Positions 34,919 to 47,546 of a stretch of DNA of 64,000 nucleotides are shown here, piece after piece. The notes beneath the pieces were generated by a model. That model saw only the letters and a list, made by a program, of their open reading frames with translations. It had not been told where the DNA came from and did no database searches. Both the position numbers and the translations under genes were made by a program. Source of the stretch: Byssochlamys sp. IMV 00236. Taxonomy: Eukaryota; Ascomycota; Eurotiomycetes; Eurotiales; Thermoascaceae. The DNA is taken from the NCBI GenBank assembly GCA_001931875.2, contig MSJH02000827.1, positions 124,001 through 188,000 of the forward strand. The letters are read 5' to 3'. Position 1 is the stretch's first letter. Each line of letters starts with the position of its first letter.

Positions 34919-37900
34919 TCTACCCTTATACTGAGCACTAAGGAATATATAATAATTATCTAAATAACTAAATATAAATAAATAAGATTAACTAGAAAGC
35001 AGATAATATATAAAAATAAAGAAATAAGCAGTCTAGTTATATAGTTAAACAATTATAGTTAAACTAAGCTATCTAAGCTATATCTAGAATTTTAAGACTA
35101 TTAGCCCTTTAATAAAATTATTAGCAATATTATCTGTTAAATTAATATATTTTAAATTAATTATACCTTAGATAAGTATATTATAGATATAGTAAAACTA
35201 TATATTAATATGCTTAGAGTATTTAGTATTAATAGAAGCGCAGATTAAATCTTAAGCTCTATTATTATTAATATTTAAAGTAATTAGGCTAATATCCTTT
35301 ATAATACCTATATTAATTATTAAATAATATATTTATTAGGCTTCTCTAGCAGCTTTAGAAGCAGCTATATATTCTGCCTTATTAGAGCTAATTAAAATAT
35401 AGGTTTACTTATAGATTTTTTATAAAATAGGTCTATTAGTAAGTATAAAAATATATCTTAAAATAGAATAATATTTATTATAATCTTTAATATAGTTAGA
35501 ATTATAATAGGCTTATAGAAGTTTAATATCTCTATTGCTTTTATAATATATAATACTATAATTAAAGTATTTAGCTAAATAATATATAATATACTTTAAA
35601 GCTATATAGCTCTTTAAAATTAAATAAGAGTTTTTTTTAACTAATAAGCTTATAATCTTAAATAAATTAGGATAAGTTTTAATAGTTAGCTATTAGCAGC
35701 AGCTAATATTCTATTAATATTCTTTAGTATTAACTATAAAATTAGGCTTATTATTAATTTAAAGCTTAGAATTTATAAAAGATTTTATATAGCTAAAATC
35801 TTTCTATTTAAAAGATTAAATAAATTTATATATATATTCTATTTAAATAAGCTATATATTCTTTTTATTATAAAAGACTTCTATTCTTAAATAATATTTA
35901 ATAGGCCCTAAGTTCTTTATTTTAAATTGCTTAGAGATATTATTATAAACTATTTAAATAATAAATTGCTTAAAAATATATATAAAAAAATTATTAATAT
36001 AAATAATAATATAAATATTTTCTATAGTAATAGAAATCTAAAGGTAAGAATTATATAAAAATAGCTTAAACCTAATATTAAATAAATATTCTGCTAAGGT
36101 ATTATACTATATTTTTATAGAGAAGGTTAATCTATAGAGAGTTTAATCTAGTTTATAAATTAAGATACTATCTTTATCTTTATAGAAGCTAATAAGCTAA
36201 AGCATATAGATATTATATTTTAATTTCTTATTTAAAAAGGCCTATATAATATTAGTCTAAAGAATAGCCTAGCTATAATAAGTAGCGGAGGCTATTAATA
36301 TATTAGTAATTATAGTAGAAATTACTAGAATATAAGTTATTATATTAAATATAGTCTTATTTAATATATTATTATAGATAACTTAATAAGCTTTATAAAT
36401 AATTAAACTATTAAAATCTTTTTTTTATATACTTACTTACTAGATATAGAATAAGTCCTAAAGAAGAGCTTATCTTAATAGATTAAATACTAGTATTTTT
36501 ATTTTATTAGCAGGTTAATTTCTTTCTTTATAGCTTTTTACTATTAAGAAGCTTTAATATATATTATAGTAGCTTTATATAACTTAGAAGTATTTAATTT
36601 CTCTTAAAATAAGATTATATAAATTCTTATTAAATTAATAAATTAATACTAAATAATATTAAAATCTTTAATAAGGTTAATTTTTTTATTATATATTATA
36701 AGATTCTTATAGTTAATTAAATTTAATATAATAGCTAAGATAGTAAGTACTAGCTTATAAAGCTTAAGGCTAGGCTTTACTAATATAATAATATTATCTA
36801 TATAAAAATATAGAGTTTATATTATTATTTTAGTAGCAGTATCTAATAATAATATATTATTTTTATTAGATATATTAAGAAAGAGAGCTAATTTATCCTT
36901 TAGGAAAAGCTTATTTAATAGAGCTTTAAGGCTAGTTAGTAAATAATATATTAGAGCTCTAAATTAATATAGATATAAAGCTATAATAGGAGTATTTCTC
37001 TAAGCTTAAGCTAAGACGCGCTATTTAATAGGCTTAATATTACTGCTATAAGATATAGCTCCTAAAATATAATTATAAAATAATAAAACTAAAGTAAAGA
37101 TTTAATTTATAATATATATATTATATTAAACAATATATAGCTAAAAAAAATATTTTAAGCTAGAATTAATTATTATAGCTTAGACTTACTCTATAATAAT
37201 CCTTATAAAGTATTTACTTATACTATTTTACTAAGATATATAAATAGCTATAGGTTTATAGATAATACCTAATATCTTAAAGAAAGTATCTAGAGCTTTA
37301 GTATAGAGCTTATTATCTGATTAGATATATATAACTATAAAACCCTCTGCATTTAATTAATATATTAAATTATTAATAAAAGATAGAATATAGGCTCTAT
37401 CTACTATAAGATATATTTATCTATAGCAGGTAATATTATCTATAATTAATAATATATATCTTATCTTAATATAGCTGGGGAGGTCTTTATCTATTTTATA
37501 ATCTAATATATATCTGCTATTAATAATATTAATATAGAGATATTTAATAAGTATTATAGCTCTAGGTATAGGCCTTTATAAGATTTACTTAATAATTTTA
37601 GCCTATTAATAAATAATATAGAATAAGAGATCTTTAGCTTCTATAATAATAATATTAAAAAGAGAGTTATATATTAAGTAAAGTAAATTACCTTAATTAA
37701 TATAATTAAAAATTTAATATTATTCTATTAAAGATCTAGTAATATAATAGGGAGATAGAGCTTTAAGTAATTTAAAATTAATTAATTAAGTAATAATATC
37801 TTATTTAAGAATATTTATAGCAGTAATAGATAAAATAATATAGACCTATTTATTAAGAGAGGGTATTATAAAGTATATAAGATATTTTTATCCTTTAAAA

Positions 37901-39951
37901 ATAATAGTACTATAAAAATAGCTATCTTTTAAGGTTTTTATAATAAAATATTTATTATTTTTACTTATAAAGATTTTAAATCCCTAGCTTTTTAATAGAG
38001 CAAATAATAAGATATTATTATTAGCTTCTAAAGTATAATAGATATTAGAAATAAATAATAGAATATTATTAAATTATATTAAAATAGTGCTAATTCTTTA
38101 AGACAGTAATTATTCTCTATAAATACTCTTAAAGTAAGCTATAGAGATTCTTATAGATTTAAATATTAAGAATATCTCCCTTTAAATAATTAGGTAAATA
38201 TCTGATCTAGTATTTAATATTTAATTCCCCTTTATATAATATATAGGTATTATTTTTAGTATAGCAGAGATATTATTAATTTAGTAAACTATAAATTAAA
38301 TTAGGGGATTAAGACTTAATAATACTATAAGTTTAGAGGTTATATTATTCTAATTCTATAGTAAATATAGTTTAAGATATATTATTTAATATCTCTTTAT
38401 AATATAGCTTAATCTATTATAGATACTATATAGCTTTTATAGAGCTCTAGATCTTAAATTTATAGATTTTATTATAAGTCTTAATATTACTAGAGTATTT
38501 TAAGCTGCTAGTTTTTATATAAATCTAGTATTAATAATAGCCTTTTTATATTAAGTAAGGTCTTTTAATACCTCTTTAATATTTAAATTTTTAATATTTA
38601 AGTATTTAATAATGCTAATAGTATAGAACTGCTTAAAATAATTATTTACCTAGCTAGGCTTTTATTTAATAATAAAATTTAAGAACTAATTATAAAAGAG
38701 ATCCTTTAATATAATATTAAGACCTTAAAGCTTAATAAGAATATACTCTGCCTTTATATAGATAGAGGTAAATAAGATTAATATAAGAAGATTAATAAGC
38801 TCTATAAATTTTTAGTAGAGCTTAATTTAATATATAAATCTAATAATACTAAATTATTTATTTAGCTTTAGCTAAATATTAGTAATAATAGGCTAGTCTA
38901 AAAATTAAATAATTTTAAGGATTTCTAAGTTTAATAATACTATAATCTAATTTCTTATAATAGATTAAGTAGTTTTCTATTACTAGCTATCTTCCTTAAG
39001 TAAAATATTTTAGTTAAGGATATTAAGATTCTTAATATCTAGATTATTAATAGTAAGCTTAAACTATTAGCTCTAATTTTAAAAATTACTGCTATTTAAT
39101 TATAGCTAAGATATTTTTAGCTATTTAAATATATTATTAATTTACTTATATAATAGATTAATTTTAGTATTATAATATTTCTCCTACTATTATAGCAGAG
39201 GGGGATTTAGTAAAATAATAGGATTTATAGCTAATATTAATTATAGTATTAATTACTAATAGCCTTAAGTATTTAAATATAAGAATAAACCCTAATATAT
39301 CTTTAATATAATAGGATAGATATTATTTAGTTCCTATTTTATAAGTTAGTAAAATATCTCTTATAAGAGAATATATAATAAAAGAATAGTTTTATAAACT
39401 AACTCTATTAAAGTATTATAGGAGATCTTTATATAAGTCTTCTCTAGCTATATAGATATTATTTTAGTCTCTTCTTATAATTGCTTATTAAGAGTAGGGT
39501 TTACTAGCTTTATAAAAAGAATTAGTTTATTTAATAAAAGATTAGCTACTTATTATAATATTAGAATAATTAAGAATCTTTTAAATATAGCTGCCTATAT
39601 ATATATAATAGATATTAGACTATAATTTAAATTTAATTAGATAATTAGTAGAGTTTTTTTAAAGATAATATAGTATCTAGAGCAATAATATTATTATATT
39701 ATATTAGACTATAATAGGTAACTAAATATGCTTATTCTTAAGCTAGTATTTTTAATAATTAAGGCTTTTTAAGGGTTTATTAAAGAAAAATTTTTATAGA
39801 TTAATTAAACACTAAAACAGGGTATATTTTAAAGCTATAAAAGCTTATAATAAGTAAATAGAACCCAAGGAATTTAATAGAATAAATAAAATATTAATTT
39901 AATAAGTAACTAGCTTATAGCTTAAGGGGTAAAAATAAGAGCAATATAACC

Positions 39952-40080
39952 TGAAGGAAGCGGGAGAAAGCTTGCTTAATTGGATCTAGGAGCTAGGCGA
40001 AGCCTATATATGCTCGCCTAGGTCACGTGATCACTAGGGAGCAGGGCGCCGAAAGGGGCAACCGGAGGGGGCCTTCAACA
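39952..40080 (-). repeat. Right LTR (5' LTR of the element), 129 bp
   Basis: Better preserved than the left copy. It keeps GGTCACGTGATCAC, which includes the 8-bp palindrome TCACGTGA (TCACATGA in the left copy). On the element strand it begins TGTTGAAGGC and ends CTTCCTTCA, with TG/CA ends. The interior that follows, GGTTATATTGCTC, would be the primer-binding site, too altered to assign to a tRNA. Confidence 0.9.
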
Positions 40081-40085
40081 TCTGC
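40081..40085. repeat. Target-site duplication, right copy (TCTGC)
   Basis: Second copy of TCTGC directly after the right LTR, identical to 34785-34789. Confidence 0.85.
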
Positions 40086-40651
40086 CACGGTCGGAGTAGA
40101 CTAGGGCAAGAGCGGTGACGATCTCACCGCATTGGGCCTCTAGCGCGGGACACACGAGAACAGCAGTATGTGTGAAATTTCCTAGCGGGGTTGATGCGTG
40201 ACGAGGAATTGGTGTTATTTTTCATGATTCATCATCAACCAAAGGCAATTAACTGATTTCCTGCTAGCGCTTAAAGAATTTTTCATCGCAGAAGAAAAAG
40301 AAGAAGAAAAAGTGCCCACATATCGGCTCTTTTGGCCGAACGGACCAGTTCTCTGGGCGGTGACTCCCGGCAGAAACGCCGCCGTGATCCATCTCCCAAT
40401 GGGAGAGCTCTGCCGGCCAGCTGGAGTCTCCATACACAAAAATTTATTCTTTTCTTGCTGCTCGACCTGTTCCCGTCTCTTTTCTCTATCTCACCTCGAT
40501 CCTCGAGAGATCAACCCCCCCTCTACTATACCCTCCTTATTCGAAACCGTGCAGAGGCAGCGACGAGACCTTCTCCTCTGTCTTGGAGCCAGCTGATGCT
40601 ACGGTAGACATAGTCCTCTCATAGTCCCTCAGAGGACCTCGACGAACAGCC
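40086..40651 (+). promoter_or_regulatory. pyrABCN upstream region
   Basis: 566 bp between the retrotransposon and the pyrABCN ATG. From about 40440 the plus strand becomes pyrimidine-rich (CTTTTCTTGCTGCTCGACC, CCCGTCTCTTTTCTCTATC), the usual fungal start-site context. Small frames here are not convincing genes. The whole promoter lies within normal-GC sequence, and the AT-rich block stops at the LTR. Confidence 0.5.
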
Positions 40652-43600
40652 ATGCCGCAGCTCGCCACCTCTATCGAGGCGACTTCGCCCACGACCCCTC
40701 GCCTGAACGAAGCCGTTCTTCCTACAAGTCCTTCGTCGGGAGGTGCAGTGTCCTACAACCAGAACATAGACCTGCAGCCCTTCCCCGTCATCAAAGCGTC
40801 CGTCAATGGCGCCATCATCCCCCCCGCTTCATCCCAGATCCTGGGCAACCAGGAAAGACAGGTCGCCCTGGAGCTCGAGGATGGCACCGTCTGTCAGGGT
40901 TACAGTTTCGGTGCGCAGAAGAGCATCTCGGGTGAATTGGTCTTCCAGACCGGTATGGTGGGCTACCCCGAGTCCGTCACGGACCCCTCATACCGCGGCC
41001 AAATCCTTGTCATTACCTTCCCCCTCGTGGGCAACTACGGTGTCCCCTCGCGGGAGACGATGGACGAGGTTCTGAAGACGCTTCCAAAGCACTTCGAGTC
41101 CAACCAGATTCACATTGCGGGGTTGGTCGTGGCGTCATATTCCGGCGAAGACTACTCTCACTTCCTCGCCGTTTCCTCCTTGGGTCAATGGCTCAAGGAG
41201 CAGGGAGTTGTCGGTATCTACGGTGTCGACACTCGAGCGCTCACCAAGCGCATCCGTGAGAAGGGTAGTATGCTCGGTCGTCTTCTGCAGCAGAAGCCTG
41301 GCACGTCCAATGGCACCGATGGTGCCACTCTCATCGGAGACGTTGACGGAGCGGACAAAGACAGCTGGAGGGCCCTGTACGAGCAGGTCGAATGGGTAGA
41401 CCCGAACAAGAAGAACTTGGTCAGCGAAGTCTCCATCAAGGAGCCTCGCCTGTTTTCTCCGCCAGAGTCCGTTGCCCTGAAGCACCCCTCTGGCCGTCCC
41501 GTCCGTGTCCTGTGCTTGGATGTCGGTCTGAAGTATAACCAGCTTCGCTGCCTGCTGGCGCGCGGTGTCGAGGTACTGGTGGTTCCGTGGGACTACGACT
41601 TCCCGACCTTGGCCGGTAAAGATTACGACGGTCTGTTCATTTCCAACGGTCCCGGTGATCCCGCAACGCTCTCGGTCACTGTTTCCAACATTGCCAAGAC
41701 TCTCAAGGAGGCCAGGACACCCGTCTTTGGTATCTGTCTTGGTCACCAACTGTTGGCGCGTGCTGTTGGTGCGAACACTATGAAGATGAAGTTCGGTAAC
41801 CGTGGTCACAACATCCCGTGTACGAGCATGATCTCTGGGAAGTGTTACATCACCTCCCAGAACCACGGATACGCCGTGGACGCAAACACTCTCCCAGAAG
41901 ATTGGCAGGAGCTTTTCGTGAATGCCAACGACGGCAGTAACGAGGGTATCAGACACGTCAGCCGTCCCTACTTCAGTGTTCAGTTCCACCCCGAGAGCAC
42001 CCCCGGCCCGAGGGACACGGAATTCCTGTTCGATGTCTTCATCAATGCCATCAAGGATACTCTTGCCTCTCCTGAGGCTCTGAACAAGCCTGTCACCTTC
42101 CCTGGTGGTACCAAGGAGGAGAACATCAAGATCGCCCCCAGAGTCCATGTGAAGAAGGTTCTGGTCCTCGGAAGTGGAGGTCTGAGCATTGGACAAGCCG
42201 GAGAGTTCGACTATTCCGGAAGTCAGGCTATCAAGGCCCTGAAGCAGGAGGGTATCTACACCGTCCTCATCAACCCTAACATCGCTACCATCCAGACTTC
42301 CAAGGGTCTGGCAGACAAGGTGTACTTCCTTCCGGTCAATGCGGACTTTGTGCGCAAGGTCATCAAGCATGAGCGTCCTGACGCTATTTATGTCACCTTT
42401 GGTGGACAGACCGCGCTCCAGGTCGGTATCCAGCTCAAGGACGAGTTCGAGGAACTGGGCGTTAAGGTTCTGGGTACCCCCATTGACACGATCATCACTA
42501 CTGAGGATCGTGAGCTGTTCGCTCGGAGCATGGAATCCATCGGAGAGAAGTGTGCCAAGTCGGCTTCCGCCTCGACCCTTGAGGAGGCTCTGCAGGTAGT
42601 TGAGGACATTGGATTCCCAGTTATCGTCCGTGCCGCCTACGCGCTTGGTGGCTTGGGTAGTGGTTTTGCGGATAACATGGACGAACTGCGCGCCCTTTGC
42701 ACGAAGGCTTTTGCTGCCAGTCCTCAGGTTCTGATCGAGAGGAGTATGAAGGGCTGGAAGGAAATCGAGTACGAAGTCGTGCGAGATGCCCAGGACAACT
42801 GTATCACCGTCTGTAACATGGAGAACTTCGACCCTCTCGGTATCCATACCGGTGATTCCATCGTCGTTGCTCCATCTCAGACTCTTTCTGACGAGGACTA
42901 CAACATGCTCCGAACCACCGCTGTCAACGTCATCCGTCACCTTGGCGTGGTCGGAGAGTGTAACATCCAATATGCCCTGAATCCGTTCTCAAAGGAATAT
43001 TGCATTATCGAGGTCAATGCTCGTCTGTCACGATCTTCTGCCCTGGCTTCAAAAGCAACTGGATACCCTCTCGCCTTTATTGCCGCCAAGCTCGGTCTCG
43101 GAATCCCATTGAACGAGATCAAGAACTCTGTCACTAAGGTGACATGCGCATGCTTTGAACCATCCCTGGACTACGTTGTCGTCAAGATTCCCCGCTGGGA
43201 TCTGAAGAAGTTCACCCGTGTTTCTACCCAGCTCGGCTCATCTATGAAGAGTGTTGGTGAAGTCATGGCCATTGGACGGACATTCGAGGAAGCTATCCAG
43301 AAGGCTATCCGATCAGTCGATTTCCACAACCTTGGTTTCAACGAAACCAACGCTCTTATGTCCATTAAGGGAGAGCTCCAGACGCCTTCTGACCAGCGTC
43401 TGTTCGCGATTGCCAACGCGATGCACTCTGGTTACACTGTGGATCAGATCTGGGAGCTGACTCGGATCGACAAGTGGTTCCTCCGCAAACTGAAGGGTCT
43501 GAGTGACTTTGGAAAGCAGATGAGCACGTACAACGCGTCGACTGTGCCTGTAGACTTGATCCGACAGGCCAAGCAACTTGGATTCGCTGATCGTCAGCTT

Positions 43601-46600
43601 GCCAAGTTCCTCGATTCCAATGAGCTTGCTGTCAGGCGAATGCGCGTAGAGGCTGGTATCGTGCCCGTTGTGAAGCAGATTGATACCGTCGCTGCGGAGT
43701 TCCCGGCTTTCACGAATTACTTGTACCTCACCTACAACGGTTCTGAGCATGATATCTCCTTCGAGGACCACGGTATCATGGTTTTGGGATCGGGTGTCTA
43801 CAGAATCGGTTCGTCGGTTGAGTTCGATTGGTGCTCGGTTAGGACCATTCGAACGTTGCGCGAGCAAGGCCACAAAACCATTATGGTCAACTACAACCCG
43901 GAGACGGTCAGTACTGACTACGATGAGGCTGACAAATTGTACTTCGAGAATATCAATCTGGAGACCGTCCTGGACATCTACCAGCTGGAATCTTCCAGCG
44001 GTGTGATCATCTCCATGGGTGGACAGACCCCTAACAACATTGCTCTGCCTCTCCACCGTCTCAATGTTAAGATCCTGGGCACCTCGCCTGAGATGATCGA
44101 CGGCGCTGAGAACCGATACAAGTTCTCTCGTATGCTCGACCATATCGATGTGGACCAGCCTGCCTGGAAGGAACTCACCAGTACTGAGGAGGCGACTGAG
44201 TTCTGTAACAAGGTTGGCTATCCTGTGCTCGTGCGCCCGTCCTACGTGCTGTCAGGTGCCGCTATGAACACTGTGTACTCTCAGGACGACCTGGCAAGTT
44301 ACCTCAACCAGGCGGCTGAAGTCTCCCGGGAACATCCCGTCGTGATCACCAAATACATCGAGAATGCTAAGGAGATCGAGATGGATGCAGTTGCTCGCGA
44401 TGGTGTCATGGTTGGCCACTTCATCTCGGAGCATGTGGAGAACGCTGGTGTGCACTCTGGTGATGCAACACTTATCCTGCCGCCGCAAGACTTGGACCCG
44501 GAGACGGTACGAAGGATCGAGGAGGCCACGCGCAAGATTGGAAACGCACTTAATGTCACAGGTCCTTTCAACATCCAGTTTATTGCCAAGGACAATGACA
44601 TCAAGGTCATCGAGTGCAACGTCCGTGCTTCCCGATCGTTCCCCTTCGTGTCCAAGGTTATGGGTGTCGATTTGATCGAGATGGCCACGAAGGCTATGCT
44701 TGGTGTTCCCTTCGTTGAGTACCCACCAGTGACCATCCCGAAAGACTATGTCGGAGTGAAGGTTCCTCAATTCTCTTTCTCCCGACTGTCTGGAGCCGAC
44801 CCTGTCCTAGGTGTCGAGATGGCCTCCACCGGAGAGGTTGCCTCCTTCGGTCGCGACAAGTATGAGGCTTATATCAAGGCCCTCATATCCACTGGATTCC
44901 GTCTGCCAAAGCGAAACATCCTGTTCTCCATTGGCTCCTTCAAGGAGAAGCTCGAGTTGCTTCCCTCGATCCAGAAACTGCACCAGATGGGCTACAACCT
45001 CTTCGCGACTGCTGGTACTGCCGATTATCTTAAGGAACATGGCGTTCCAGTGAAGTACCTGGAAATCTTGGCTGGCAACGAGGAAGATGTCAAGGCCGAG
45101 TACTCCCTGACCCAGCACTTGGCCAACAACCTCATCGATCTTTACATCAATCTGCCGTCCAGCAACCGCTTCAGACGACCGGCCAACTACATGAGCAAGG
45201 GCTACCGCACTCGTCGTATGGCTGTTGACTATCAAACTCCGCTGGTGACAAATGTCAAGAATGCGAAGATTCTGATTGAGGCTATCGCTCGTCACTATGA
45301 CTTGAACGTGCAGACGATCGATTACCAGACCAGCCACCGCACTGTTGTTCTACCTGGTCTGATCAACATTGCGGCTTTCGTCCCAGGAGTCGCCACTCCG
45401 GGCTCGAAAGATTTCCAGCAAGTGACCAAAGCCTCTGTTGCAGCTGGTTTCACCATGGTTCGCATCATGCCTGTTGGCGTTGACAGTTTCGTTACCAACG
45501 CTCGTGCCTTGAAGACGGCCCAGCAGAACTCCCAGAAGGGAGCCTACTGCGACTACAACTTCTCGGTTGCCGCCACAGCTACCAACTCCGACCAGATTGG
45601 CGCGGTGACTAGTGAGGTTGGCTCTCTCTTTATTCCATTCAACCACCTGTCGGGCAACATCAACAAGGTCGCTGCTGTCACCAACCATTTCGGCGCTTGG
45701 CCTGCTAACAAACCGATGATCACTGATGCCAAGTCGACTGATCTTGCCTCGATCCTGCTCCTGGCGAGTCTCCACAACCGGAATGTCCATGTCATGAGTG
45801 TGACTTCTAAGGAGGACATTAATCTCATTGCGCTTAGTAAGGAGAAGGGTCTTAAGGTGACCTGCGATGTGTCGATCTACTGCTTGTTCCTCTCGCAGGC
45901 CGACTTCCCTAACAGCTCTTACCTGCCTACTGCTGAGGATCAGAAGGCTCTGTGGGAGCACCTGAGCACGATTGATGTATTCTCCATTGGCAGCATCCCC
46001 TACCAATTGGCCGGTAAGAATGCTTCGCCTTTGGTTGGAATCGCAGACGCATTGCCTCTGCTGCTTACTGCTGTCTCTGAGGGCCGTCTGACCATTGAGG
46101 ACATCACTGCTCGACTGTACGAGAACCCCAAGCGGATTTTCGAGCTTCATGACCAGGCAGATACCACCGTCGAGATTGAGATCGATCGGCCTTACATTTA
46201 CCAGAACGATGAGACATGGTCTCCAATCCTCGGCAAGGCGATGAGAGGTGCTGTGCAACGTGTGATCTTCCAGGGCAAGACCTCTTGCTTGGATGGAGAG
46301 ATCACTCCCGATGCCCCCAAGGGCCAGGACATGTCTGGCCACAGGATTGCACCGGTGTCTCCTTCAATCAAAGCGATGTCTCCCGTGGTTCACCCGCGCC
46401 CTGAAAGCTCCCTTGACAGGCGGATGTCCATCTCTGGGACTCCAGCGCGTGCCCCGCGTACTAGGAACGTCGATATCCCTGGTCCAGTTTCCAATGAGCT
46501 TGGTCCTCCTCTTTACGCTCCCCCCGTGTCTCAGGTATCTCCTTCGCTTCTTGAGCTCCTTTCGCGATCTCCATTCCGCCAGAAGCACGTCCTTTCCGTT

Positions 46601-47546
46601 AACCAGTTCACCCGCTCCGATCTCCATCTGCTGTTCGCTGTCGCACAGGAGATGCGCCTAGGTGTTCAGCGCCAGGGAGTTCTTGACATTCTGAAGGGCC
46701 GTGTTCTGTGCACCCTCTTCTACGAGCCCTCGACCAGAACATCTGCGTCCTTCGATGCTGCCATGCAGCGCCTCGGAGGACGTACCATTGCGATCTCGAC
46801 GGAGCACTCTTCTACAAAGAAGGGTGAGACTCTGCAGGACACCCTCCGGACCCTTGGCTGCTACGGTGATGCCATTGTCCTCCGCCACCCTGAGGAGAGA
46901 AGTGTCTCTATTGCTGCCAAGTTCGCCCCTGTGCCTGTCATCAACGGTGGAAATGGAAGTCTTGAGCACCCCACTCAAGCATTCCTGGACCTTTTCACTA
47001 TCCGTGAAGAGCTGGGAACTGTGAGCGGTATCACAGTCACTTTCACTGGTGATCTGAAACATGGACGCACTGTCCACTCTCTTATCAAGCTTCTCCAGTT
47101 CTACGATGTCCGCGTCCAGCTCATCGCCCCCAAGGGTCTTGCTTTGCCGGAGGAGGTCCGCCAGCAGGTCGCCAAATCTGGCCAGCTAGTCTGCGAGTCC
47201 GAGAAGCTGACTCCAGAGATTGTGGCGCGCTCCGATGTTCTGTACTGCACTCGTGTGCAGAAGGAGCGCTTCGCTGATCTGGAGGAATACGAGCGTCTCA
47301 AGAACAGCTTCATCATTGACAATGCTGTTCTCAAGCATGCCAAGAGCCACATGGTCGTCATGCACCCTCTACCAAGAAACGCTGAAATCGGCGAGGAGGT
47401 CGATTTCGACCAGAGAGCGGCTTACTTCCGACAGGTTAGTCTCTCCCCCAATGCGCTGAGAGTGATTCGGCTACTAACAGATATTCCAGATGAGATATGG
47501 TCTCTACACCCGCATGGCTCTGCTTGCATTGGTTCTGGCGCCTTGA
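40652..47546 (+). CDS. pyrABCN: pyrABCN: carbamoyl-phosphate synthase / aspartate transcarbamoylase (CAD/Ura2 type)
   Basis: Multifunctional enzyme for the first two steps of pyrimidine synthesis, feedback-inhibited by UTP. Exons 40652-47434 and 47490-47546 (intron 55 nt, GTTAGT..CAG) give 2279 residues, matching fungal Ura2-type proteins. Domains in order: glutamine amidotransferase ([13 protein letters not shown]; catalytic Cys about 362 in [15 protein letters not shown]), two ATP-grasp synthetase halves (about 500-1400; [32 protein letters not shown]), a regulatory MGS-like domain (about 1420-1500), a dihydroorotase-like domain (about 1550-1890) and aspartate transcarbamoylase (about 1970-2279; [25 protein letters not shown]). 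The dihydroorotase-like part starts [15 protein letters not shown], where active enzymes have the metal-binding HxHxR, so it is a dead spacer, as known for fungi. The terminal exon supplies [18 protein letters not shown]. Confidence 0.97.

Larger units (their letters stand above)
34790..40080 (-). mobile_element. Complete but RIP-destroyed Ty1/copia LTR retrotransposon (5.29 kb)
   Basis: Two 129-bp direct LTRs (34790-34918, 39952-40080) flank 5 kb of extremely AT-rich sequence with no open frame above 60 codons on either strand, and the whole is bracketed by a TCTGC duplication. Coding relics fix superfamily and direction on the minus strand. 35389-35339 reads SSNKAEYIAASKAAREA, the copia RNase H motif. 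35251-35102 reads NTKYSKHINI, then NLKYINLTDNIANNFIKGL with two stops between, the copia C-terminal block (usually TKHIDIRYH..KDMVADxxTK). A probable FxDDI reverse-transcriptase remnant lies near 36785-36815. RNase H at the left end and downstream of reverse transcriptase is copia order. The 5' LTR is therefore the right one, facing away from pyrABCN's coding direction. No gag or integrase was readable. Confidence 0.92.

Noticed and set aside
35000..39900. AT-rich block as a possible centromere or replication origin
   Set aside because: It is bounded exactly by LTRs with a target duplication and retains copia RNase H relics, so a RIPed transposon explains it fully.
41135..42970. 611-codon open frame on the minus strand inside pyrABCN (with similar ones at 43313-44143 and 45350-46342)
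   Set aside because: Antisense shadow of a long, codon-biased gene: high third-position C/G leaves the opposite strand open. The peptide is V/D/L/T-rich with no domain.
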